Source: an uncultured Erysipelotrichaceae bacterium
GTDB taxonomy: Bacteria > Bacillota_I > Bacilli_A > Erysipelotrichales > Erysipelotrichaceae
NCBI GenBank assembly: GCA_902795875.1
Contig: CADBND010000066.1
Location: 1 to 9,497 of the forward strand
Reading direction: 5' to 3'
DNA: 9,497 nt
Both the position numbers and the translations under genes were made by a program. This document shows positions 1 to 5,341 of this stretch, piece by piece. Position 1 is the stretch's first letter, and each line of letters starts with the position of its first letter. The notes beneath the pieces are model-generated. The model made no database searches and was not told the origin of the DNA. It was given only the letters and a program-made list of their open reading frames with translations.

Positions 1-318
1 AACTTCCAAAGCGTAGGCAATATTTTCAAAAGCAGTCTTCTCCGGCAAAAGACGGTAATCCTGGAATACGACACCGATCTTCCTTCTGTAAAGATAGACC
101 TTGGACTTTCTGAGCCTTCCGACATCGACCTTGTTGACGATCACATTGCCGCCGGTAGGAACTTCCTCACCATCCAGCAGTTTGATCAGTGTGGACTTAC
201 CCGACCCGGTCGGGCCCATGATATAAACAAACTCACCATCATTCACCCTGAGGTTGACATTGCTCAAGGCATGCGTGCCGTTTTTGTATTTTTTGGATAC
301 GTTTCTGAATTCTATCAT
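1..318 (-). CDS. ftsE: FtsE, cell-division ABC transporter ATP-binding protein (partial, C-terminus off the left edge)
   Basis: The first 106 residues of an ABC ATPase are visible; the reading frame is open to base 1, and a full FtsE has roughly 220-230 residues. The Walker A motif GPTGSGKST lies at residues 35-43 and the Q-loop VFQDYRLLP at about 84-92; 'VFQDYRLLP' and the opening MIEFRNVSKKY are typical of FtsE rather than of other ABC ATPases. FtsE pairs with the membrane protein FtsX and, in Firmicutes, controls peptidoglycan hydrolases during growth or division. ftsX would be expected next, beyond the left edge. I chose the ATG at 318 because family members start at MIEF; an in-frame ATG at 324 would add two residues. 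Neither has a Shine-Dalgarno site, and a -10 element lies immediately upstream, so the message may be leaderless. It is divergent from darA. Confidence 0.93.
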   Translation of the reverse strand, partial: MIEFRNVSKKYKNGTHALSNVNLRVNDGEFVYIMGPTGSGKSTLIKLLDGEEVPTGGNVIVNKVDVGRLRKSKVYLYRRKIGVVFQDYRLLPEKTAFENIAYALEV

Positions 319-326
319 ACCCATAC

Positions 327-355
327 ATTGTATCACTAATAAATAGAGGCCACAA
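327..355 (-). promoter_or_regulatory. Promoter of ftsE, placed for a leaderless transcript
   Basis: On the minus strand TTGTGG (355-350) is followed by a 17-base spacer and TACAAT (332-327), preceded by TGA, an extended -10. Transcription would be expected near 320-318, that is 0-3 bases before the ftsE ATG at 318. No other good promoter and no ribosome-binding site were seen between it and the gene. Confidence 0.6.
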
Positions 356-394
356 ACGACACGAAAGGGTTTTTTTCCTAAAACATTTTTTTAA

Positions 395-403
395 TGATAA
401 AAT
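395..403 (+). promoter_or_regulatory. Extended -10 promoter of darA
   Basis: TGA-TAAAAT at 395-403 is an extended -10 element. No convincing -35 hexamer is present upstream (T-rich tract instead), which is acceptable for extended -10 promoters. The start would be near 410, giving a leader of about 16 bases that consists mostly of the ribosome-binding site. Confidence 0.5.
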
Positions 404-410
404 AACAATA

Positions 411-418
411 AGAGGAGG
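411..418 (+). promoter_or_regulatory. Strong Shine-Dalgarno site of darA
   Basis: AGAGGAGG ends 7 bases before the ATG at 426. It is the strongest ribosome-binding site on the plus strand here and contrasts with the divergent ftsE, which has none. Confidence 0.8.
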
Positions 419-425
419 CAGAATC

Positions 426-749
426 ATGAAACTCATTTTAGCGATTATCTCGACCGACGATACAAAAGCGTGTATCTCCGCATTGAACAAGGCATCCTAC
501 CATGTGACACGTCTGGCTACGACCGGTGGTTTCCTGTCTTCTGGCAATACGACTCTGCTGATCGGTTGTGAAGACCGTGAAGTCGATACCGCCATCGAAA
601 TCATCGGCAACGAATCGCAAAGACGCAAGGAAGCGGTCCCTACAACAATGACCACAGATGTATCATCCCTCGTGTCCTACCCGATCGAAGTTGAAGTCGG
701 AGGCGCAACAGTCTTTGTACTGAATGTAGAAGATTTCAAAAAACTCTAA
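426..749 (+). CDS. darA: PII-like cyclic-di-AMP receptor (DarA/PstA family)
   Basis: A 107-residue cytosolic protein of the family formerly called DUF970/YaaQ. Members are trimeric, PII-like proteins that bind the second messenger c-di-AMP; their downstream targets remain poorly known. The diagnostic segments are both present: TTGGFLSSGNTT at residues 32-43 and EVEVGGATVFVL at 88-99. The region between (about 61-85, rich in R, K, T and S) corresponds to the variable T-loop. Length matches the family (about 109 residues in Bacillus). The start is fixed by the strong Shine-Dalgarno site and by the family's MKLI opening. The gene stands divergent from ftsE and is followed by a hairpin terminator and then azlC. 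In Bacillus and Staphylococcus the homologue usually lies near tmk/holB, so this neighbourhood differs. The symbol pstA is also used for this family. Confidence 0.93.
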   Translation: MKLILAIISTDDTKACISALNKASYHVTRLATTGGFLSSGNTTLLIGCEDREVDTAIEIIGNESQRRKEAVPTTMTTDVSSLVSYPIEVEVGGATVFVLNVEDFKKL

Positions 750-775
750 GAACCGGAACCAACTGGTTCTTTTTA
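748..775 (+). terminator. Intrinsic terminator (or attenuator) between darA and azlC
   Basis: AAGAACC (748-754) pairs with GGTTCTT (765-771) around a 10-base loop, followed by a short T run to 774. An alternative hairpin uses GGAACC (755-760) against GGTTCT (765-770) with an AACT loop, so two 5' arms compete for one 3' arm. The 5' arm starts inside the darA stop codon. Confidence 0.65.
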
Positions 776-781
776 AAAAAC

Positions 782-1477
782 ATGAAAAGTTTCTCTGAAG
801 GATTCAAAATAGGCATACCGATCGGATTAGGCTACTTCGCAGTGGCCTTTTCACTTGGCATCATCGCCGCCAATGCCGGTCTGACTCCTTTTCAGGGTTT
901 TTTGACCTCCGCCTTGGTCAACGCTTCCGCCGGAGAAAACGCCGCCTTCATCGCGATCCGGGAGAATGTCCCCTATCTACAGATGGCACTGATCTCCGTC
1001 GTATCGAATATCCGCTACGTACTGATGTCCTTCGCTCTTTCCCAGAAGATCGACCCCAGAGCGAAGATGATACACCGTTTCCTGCTCGGTTTCTATCTGA
1101 CCGATGAATATTTCGCTTTAGCCATACAACAGGAACCCTATTGTGATCCCTTCTATTCCTATGGAGCCATCACTTTTGCGGCACCCTGCTGGGCACTTGG
1201 CACGGCCTTGGGCATCGTGATGGGAAACATCCTGCCTCACCGGATCGTTTCCGCCCTTTCCGTCGCCCTGTTTGGCATGTTTCTGGCGATCTTCATCCCT
1301 CCGGTCAAAACTTCAAAGCCCATCGCGATACTGGTCGCTTTGAGCTTCCTTTCCAGTTTCCTGCTTTCCCGCTTCACATCGTTATCCGAAAGTACTATAA
1401 CGATCATTCTGACCGTCGCGATCTCCAGTTTTGGTGCACTTGTTTTCCCGACCAGGGAAAGGAGCCGGGATGACTAG
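782..1477 (+). CDS. azlC: AzlC family branched-chain amino-acid exporter, large subunit
   Basis: A 231-residue polytopic membrane protein. With the small partner AzlD it forms the AzlCD exporter, which in Bacillus exports branched-chain amino acids and analogues such as 4-azaleucine. Family hallmarks are the opening FSEGFKIGIPIGLGYFAVAF (residues 4-23), NIRYVLMSFALS (76-87) and LTDEYFALA (106-114). Hydrophobic segments lie at about 12-30, 62-86, 125-148, 155-173, 180-196 and 203-222. The ATG at 782 is the only reasonable start, as the next methionine is residue 68, yet it has no Shine-Dalgarno site and lies just 7 bases after the T run of the preceding terminator. Its stop overlaps the start of azlD. 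The exported substrate here is inferred from the family only. Confidence 0.93.
   Translation: MKSFSEGFKIGIPIGLGYFAVAFSLGIIAANAGLTPFQGFLTSALVNASAGENAAFIAIRENVPYLQMALISVVSNIRYVLMSFALSQKIDPRAKMIHRFLLGFYLTDEYFALAIQQEPYCDPFYSYGAITFAAPCWALGTALGIVMGNILPHRIVSALSVALFGMFLAIFIPPVKTSKPIAILVALSFLSSFLLSRFTSLSESTITIILTVAISSFGALVFPTRERSRDD
1458..1464 (+). promoter_or_regulatory. Shine-Dalgarno site that sets the azlD start
   Basis: AAAGGAG lies inside the 3' end of azlC, 5 bases before the ATG at 1470. This decides in favour of 1470 over the in-frame upstream ATG at 1431, which has no such site. Confidence 0.8.
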
Positions 1478-1775
1478 GAACATCTACGTGTACATCGCTG
1501 TCATGGCGTTGAGCGTATTCGCGATCCGGGTGTTGCCTTTGACACTCGTCCGCCAACCGATAAAGAATCGCTTTATCCGTGATTTTCTCTATTATGTCCC
1601 CTACGTGACGCTTTCCGTCATGACTTTCCCCGCCATCATCGATGCGACCGATTCCCCCATCGCCGGAGCGATCGCTCTGCTGCTGGGTTCCTACGCTGCC
1701 TACAAAGAGGCAGGTCTATTTAAGGTGACAGTCGTATGCTGTCTCACCGTCCTCATTCTTGAAGTATTCCTTTGA
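1470..1775 (+). CDS. azlD: AzlD family branched-chain amino-acid exporter, small subunit
   Basis: A 101-residue membrane protein with about four hydrophobic segments (residues roughly 5-25, 38-57, 62-80 and 83-101) and the family pattern RVLPLTLV followed by NRFIRDFLYYVPYVTLSVMT. It is the obligate partner of AzlC. It overlaps the end of azlC by 8 bases (1470-1477), which implies translational coupling and equal expression of the two subunits. An in-frame ATG at 1431 would add 13 residues (MVHLFSRPGKGAG) that do not look like the family and lack a ribosome-binding site, so I rejected it. No terminator follows; the next gene, fprA, has its own -10 and ribosome-binding site. Confidence 0.92.
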   Translation: MTRNIYVYIAVMALSVFAIRVLPLTLVRQPIKNRFIRDFLYYVPYVTLSVMTFPAIIDATDSPIAGAIALLLGSYAAYKEAGLFKVTVVCCLTVLILEVFL

Positions 1776-1804
1776 TCTTTCAAAAAACATTCACCTGCTT
1801 CAGG

Positions 1805-1822
1805 TATAATTGAAGTAAGGAG
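1805..1822 (+). promoter_or_regulatory. -10 element and Shine-Dalgarno site of fprA
   Basis: A perfect TATAAT (1805-1810) is followed by AAGGAG (1817-1822), 9 bases before the ATG at 1832. The start would be near 1817, giving a leader of about 15 bases. No recognisable -35 hexamer lies 16-18 bases upstream (A-rich instead), so an activator may be needed. Small inverted repeats overlap this -10 (see findings). Confidence 0.55.
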
Positions 1823-1831
1823 AGTTTTAAC

Positions 1832-3625
1832 ATGGAAATCACCAATTCAATCCGATACGTCGGCGTCAACGATCACCAGGTCGACCTTTTTGAAGGACAA
1901 TACAAGGTCCCCAACGGCATGTCCTACAATTCCTATGTGATCATGGACGACAAGATCGCTGTCATGGATACGGTAGACCAGCATTTCACCCATGAATGGC
2001 TGGACAACCTGCAAAACGCCCTGGACGGCAGACAGCCCGATTATCTCATCGTTCAGCATATGGAACCGGATCATTCCGCAAACATCGCCAATTTCATGAA
2101 GATCTATGAAAATGCGGTCATCGTTTCATCCGACAAAGCCTTCGCCATGATGATGAACTACTTCGGCACACAATTTGAAGAACGGCACATCGTGATCAAA
2201 GAAGGCGACAAACTGGAATTAGGAAAGCACACCCTGAACTTCATCGCCGCACCGATGGTCCACTGGCCGGAAGTCATGATGACCTACGATTCCTATGAAA
2301 GAGCTTTATTTACCGCAGACGGCTTCGGCAAGTTCGGCGCACTGGATATAAGTGAAGACTGGGTTGATGAAGCCCGACGCTACTACATCGGTATCGTCGG
2401 AAAATACGGCAGACAGGTACAGGCTGTACTGAAAAAGGCATCCACTCTGGACATCTCTATGATCCTGCCACTACATGGACCCTTCCTGTACAAAAACCTG
2501 CCCTATTACCTTAATCTGTACAACACCTGGTCCTCCTACGATGTGGAAAAAGACGGCGTTGTGATCTGCTACACTTCCGTATACGGTCACACCAAAACAG
2601 CCGTAGAGAAACTTGTAGAACAGCTCAAAGCCAACAACGTTCCGGAAGTCAAAGTCTATGATCTGGCCAGATGCGACATGTCGCAAGCCGTTGCGGATGC
2701 CTTTGCCTATTCCAAACTGATCCTGGCGACCACCACCTACAATGCAGACATCTATCCTTTCATGAGAGAATTCATCGAACATCTTACGGAAAGGAACTTC
2801 CAGAACCGCAAGGTCGGCTTCCTCGAAAACGGATCATGGGCACCTCTGGCAGCCAAAACGATGAAAGAGATGCTGTCAAAATCTGTGAATCTGACCTTTG
2901 TTGAACCGGTCGTACACATTAAGTCCGCATTAAACGAACAGAGTACTCAGGAACTTGAAGACCTTGCCAAAGCGATCTGTGTCGACTATCTTGCCCGAGA
3001 TGAGAAAAAAGCCAACAAGAACGATATGAAAGCGCTGTTCTCCATCGGATACGGTCTCTATGTCGTCACATCCAATGACGGAAAGAAAGACAACGGTCTG
3101 ATCGTCAACACGGTCGTGCAGCTCACGGACAACCCCTTCAGGGTCATGGTCTCCATAAACAAGGACAATTATTCTCATCACGTCATCAAACAGACAGGCA
3201 TCATGAATGTCAACTGCCTCAACATCGAAGCTCCTTTCAAGGTCTTCAAACAGTTTGGCTTCCAGTCCGGAAGAAATACTGACAAGTTCAAAGACGAAAA
3301 GGAGATCTTAAGATCGGATAATGGTCTGATCTTCCTGCCTCGTTATATCAATGCTTTCTTCTCCCTGAAAGTGGAAGACTACAAGGATCTGGGAACACAC
3401 GGCATGTTTATCTGCTCGGTAAGCGAAGCACGCGTCATCAACAATATCGAAACGATGACTTACACCTACTATCAGAAAAACGTCAAACCCAAACCGGAGA
3501 CACAGGGAAAGAAAGGCTTTGTCTGTAAGGTGTGCGGCTATATCTATGAAGGAGACAGCCTTCCGGACGACTTCATCTGTCCTTTATGCAAACACGGAGC
3601 AGCTGATTTCGAAGAGATAAAGTAA
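1832..3625 (+). CDS. fprA: Flavodiiron protein fused to flavin reductase and rubredoxin (O2/NO reductase)
   Basis: A 597-residue cytosolic redox enzyme with four modules. Residues 1-240 are the metallo-beta-lactamase-like diiron domain; the ligand set is complete: H76-x-E78-x-D80, H144, D163 and H215. Residues 242-385 are a flavodoxin with an FMN phosphate loop at TSVYGHTKT (248-256). Residues 398-545 resemble a flavin-reductase split barrel (FSIGYGLYVVTS, then MNVNCLNIEAP at about 458-468). Residues 560-597 are a rubredoxin with C565-x2-C568 and C583-x2-C586. Flavodiiron proteins reduce O2 to water and/or NO to N2O in anaerobes. In Moorella a separate protein, Hrb (flavin reductase plus rubredoxin), feeds FprA with electrons from NADH; here the same two modules are attached in the same order, so the chain is probably self-sufficient with NAD(P)H. 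The gene is monocistronic, with its own -10 and terminator. Confidence 0.95.
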   Translation: MEITNSIRYVGVNDHQVDLFEGQYKVPNGMSYNSYVIMDDKIAVMDTVDQHFTHEWLDNLQNALDGRQPDYLIVQHMEPDHSANIANFMKIYENAVIVSSDKAFAMMMNYFGTQFEERHIVIKEGDKLELGKHTLNFIAAPMVHWPEVMMTYDSYERALFTADGFGKFGALDISEDWVDEARRYYIGIVGKYGRQVQAVLKKASTLDISMILPLHGPFLYKNLPYYLNLYNTWSSYDVEKDGVVICYTSVYGHTKTAVEKLVEQLKANNVPEVKVYDLARCDMSQAVADAFAYSKLILATTTYNADIYPFMREFIEHLTERNFQNRKVGFLENGSWAPLAAKTMKEMLSKSVNLTFVEPVVHIKSALNEQSTQELEDLAKAICVDYLARDEKKANKNDMKALFSIGYGLYVVTSNDGKKDNGLIVNTVVQLTDNPFRVMVSINKDNYSHHVIKQTGIMNVNCLNIEAPFKVFKQFGFQSGRNTDKFKDEKEILRSDNGLIFLPRYINAFFSLKVEDYKDLGTHGMFICSVSEARVINNIETMTYTYYQKNVKPKPETQGKKGFVCKVCGYIYEGDSLPDDFICPLCKHGAADFEEIK

Positions 3626-3650
3626 AGAACTCGAAAGAGTTCTTTTTTTT
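3624..3650 (+). terminator. Strong intrinsic terminator of fprA
   Basis: A perfect 9-bp stem (3624-3632 with 3637-3645) closed by a GAAA tetraloop and followed by a T run to 3650. The 5' arm begins within the fprA stop codon. Read on the minus strand the same stem is followed by TTTACTTTAT-like sequence (T-rich but interrupted), so it might also stop minus-strand transcripts that run through from the operon to the right. Confidence 0.85.
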
Positions 3651-3655
3651 GAGGT

Positions 3656-3661
3656 TACAAT
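3656..3661 (+). promoter_or_regulatory. Possible -10 element of acyP
   Basis: TACAAT ends exactly 6 bases before the acyP ATG at 3668, so transcription would start at or next to that ATG. No -35 hexamer or TG extension supports it, so it may be chance. The same stretch contains GAGG (3651-3654) ahead of a three-codon reading frame (see findings). Confidence 0.3.
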
Positions 3662-3667
3662 GAAGAT

Positions 3668-3946
3668 ATGAAAAGATACTTTATCATCTATGAAGGGACC
3701 GTACAAGGCGTCGGCTTTCGCTGGCGGCTGATGCAGATCGCAAGAAAAAATGACCTGAGCGGTCATGTCAGAAACTGCGAAAACGGAAAAGTGGAATGTG
3801 AGGTACAGGGCGAAAACGTCGATATCTTTTTAAAAGAAAGCCTCTTGCCTGACCGTTTCGTGAAAGTGAGGGACCATTTCGTGAAACAGATCCCCATTAA
3901 AGAAAAGGAAAAAGGATTTACTGTCCGCTTTGGAAATGATACATGA
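3668..3946 (+). CDS. acyP: Acylphosphatase
   Basis: A 92-residue cytosolic enzyme that hydrolyses acyl phosphates such as acetyl phosphate or 1,3-bisphosphoglycerate. The signature GTVQGVGFRWR (residues 10-20) contains the phosphate-binding loop with catalytic R18, and GHVRNCENGKVE (32-43) contains catalytic N36. Size and the beta-alpha-beta layout fit the family. It follows the fprA terminator by only 17 bases and so needs its own promoter. GAGG at 3651 lies 13 bases before this ATG, which is long, but fits a tiny upstream frame that ends on the acyP start. The 3' end overlaps the converging methyltransferase gene by 29 bases (3918-3946), and no plus-strand terminator is visible after it. 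The physiological role in bacteria is unsettled. Confidence 0.93.
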   Translation: MKRYFIIYEGTVQGVGFRWRLMQIARKNDLSGHVRNCENGKVECEVQGENVDIFLKESLLPDRFVKVRDHFVKQIPIKEKEKGFTVRFGNDT

Positions 3947-4637
3947 TGATCGAAGCAGCCATCGCCACATTGAGCGAATCGATGTTGCGCATGTCGATCT
4001 TCATCACGCCATCGGAAAGATCCATCACTTCTTTTTCAACACCGCTGCCCTCATTTCCCAGAATGAAAGCCATCTTTTCAGCCTTATCCACATCAGCCAT
4101 GTCGAGAGTATTCTCACTTAAACCGGTCGCATAGACCTTGTATCCCCTGTCTTTCAAAAAAGAGATCTCATCCGGAAGATCCCGATGACAGATATTCAGT
4201 TCAAATATCCCGCCTTTGCATACAGAAAGACATTTCTCATTGTAGATATCGGCTGAACCCTCAGACAAAACGATCGTATCAAAACCGAAATGGAGTGCTC
4301 CCTCCATGATCCTGCCAATATTGAGTGGATCCTGAAGATGATCCAAAAGAACGACCCTGTCTCCATCCCCATGTCTTTCCCGGATCTTCTCACTCACTCC
4401 GATATATCTTAATCCATCCCGGCCAGCGATCTTATCCAATACCTGCTGTGACACTTCCAGAGAATCAGGAAAAACAAAAGGAGGCTCGTTCACATAGACG
4501 AGCTTTTTCAGATACCCCTTCTCATTTGCCAGAGATATGAGTTCCTCATCCAGAAGCAGAAAACGCTCTTCCCTGTACTTCTTCTGATGGAGCTTCCGCA
4601 ATTCTTTGACTGTTTTATTATCCAGAGAAGTGATCAT
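3918..4637 (-). CDS. SpoU/TrmH-family RNA 2'-O-methyltransferase, paralogue B (conserved Arg lost)
   Basis: A 239-residue member of the SPOUT superfamily, which transfers methyl from S-adenosylmethionine to ribose 2'-OH of tRNA or rRNA. The N-terminal substrate-binding region has the family opening ITSLDNKTVKELRKL (residues 2-16) and KKYREERFLLLDE. Motif 1 is DPLNIGRIMEGA (103-114), motif 2 LGNEGSGV (193-200), motif 3 SLNVAMAASI (221-230). The position that is normally a strictly conserved arginine in motif 1 (N-x-G-x-x-x-R) is E112; N106, E196, S221 and N223 are kept. The protein is therefore unlikely to work alone by the usual mechanism. It is last in the operon, overlaps the upstream paralogue by 4 bases (ATGA) and has a strong Shine-Dalgarno site encoded by that gene's final Arg-Arg-Arg-Lys codons. 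Its target RNA cannot be told from the sequence. Confidence 0.9.
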   Translation of the reverse strand: MITSLDNKTVKELRKLHQKKYREERFLLLDEELISLANEKGYLKKLVYVNEPPFVFPDSLEVSQQVLDKIAGRDGLRYIGVSEKIRERHGDGDRVVLLDHLQDPLNIGRIMEGALHFGFDTIVLSEGSADIYNEKCLSVCKGGIFELNICHRDLPDEISFLKDRGYKVYATGLSENTLDMADVDKAEKMAFILGNEGSGVEKEVMDLSDGVMKIDMRNIDSLNVAMAASIIMYHFQSGQ

Positions 4638-5341
4638 TTTCTCCTCCTCTGATTTCTTAAAAGGGTCACTGTAACATCCAATGCACCGGAAGCATTCAGA
4701 GCATTGCGGAAATCGGAACCGTAAGAGATATACAACGTCTCATCGCAAAGCTCCAGAAGCTGGGCAGAGATACCTCTTTTTTCTCCTCCCAGTAAAAACA
4801 GCGCTTTTTCCGCAAAGACCGTATCAAAGATATCCTTGGAATCCTGACCCCGATACAAGCCATAGATGTGATATCCCATTTCCTTGAAACTTTTTATTTC
4901 CGTATAGGGATCCTTCGCCGTCTTCACCTTCAGCATGTCATAAGCTCCGGCAGAAGACTTCAGAAGCTGTCCCTCCATCGAAGAACGCTCCCATGGCGAC
5001 AGTAGAAGGTTTTCCACACCCAGCGCATATAAAGTCCGCATGGAATAGCCAAGATTGAAAGGATCCTCTATTCCATCCAGATAGAAGATATCCCCATCTG
5101 AAAAGGCATCATCTTTCCTTTCAGATACTTCTGCCAGGATGCCTCCATGGCTCTTGCCGGAAGCCAAAGATTCGATCTGGCTTCTTTCCCATTCCAAAAG
5201 AAGTATCCCTTTGTTGCGGACACTCTTTCTTATGAAATTGAAATCCTTGGTCTTCTTATCCTTATCTATATAGACCTTTACGATGTCTCTTTTTCCATTC
5301 AGAACGGCTGCTTTTACGGCGATCGCACCTTCTATGATCAT
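4634..5341 (-). CDS. SpoU/TrmH-family RNA 2'-O-methyltransferase, paralogue A (RlmB-like)
   Basis: A 235-residue SPOUT methyltransferase. The N-terminus (EGAIAVKAAVLNGKRDIVKVYI, residues 4-25, with HGGILAEV at 65-72) resembles the L30e-like substrate-binding domain of RlmB. In the catalytic domain, motif 1 is intact: DPFNLGYSMRTL (93-104) with N96 and R102. Motif 2 reads LGGEKRGI (184-191) in place of the usual LGNEGxG, with E187 kept. In motif 3 the usual SLN is ALN (214-216), so the conserved serine is missing while N216 remains. These changes are complementary to those in the next gene. The start overlaps the trhP2 stop (ATGA, 5338-5341) and the end overlaps paralogue B in the same way. 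A role on rRNA or tRNA is likely; the exact nucleotide is unknown. Confidence 0.9.
   Translation of the reverse strand: MIIEGAIAVKAAVLNGKRDIVKVYIDKDKKTKDFNFIRKSVRNKGILLLEWERSQIESLASGKSHGGILAEVSERKDDAFSDGDIFYLDGIEDPFNLGYSMRTLYALGVENLLLSPWERSSMEGQLLKSSAGAYDMLKVKTAKDPYTEIKSFKEMGYHIYGLYRGQDSKDIFDTVFAEKALFLLGGEKRGISAQLLELCDETLYISYGSDFRNALNASGALDVTVTLLRNQRRRK
4641..4650 (-). promoter_or_regulatory. Shine-Dalgarno site of the downstream methyltransferase gene
   Basis: AGAGGAGGAG on the minus strand lies 3 bases before the ATG at 4637 (core GGAGG with 5-base spacing). It is inside the 3' end of the preceding gene, where it also encodes the arginine-rich C-terminus. It suggests high translation of paralogue B besides coupling. 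Confidence 0.75.

Noticed and set aside
1431..1469. Longer azlD starting at 1431 (13 extra residues)
   Set aside because: The extra residues do not look like AzlD and lack a ribosome-binding site, whereas the ATG at 1470 has AAAGGAG at ideal spacing and the usual family opening.
1793..1806. Hairpin ACCTG-CTT-CAGGT after azlD as a terminator
   Set aside because: No T run follows; it overlaps the fprA -10 element, so it was considered only as a possible regulatory site.
3651..3654. GAGG as the direct Shine-Dalgarno site of acyP
   Set aside because: The 13-base distance to the acyP ATG is too long; it fits the ATG at 3660 instead.
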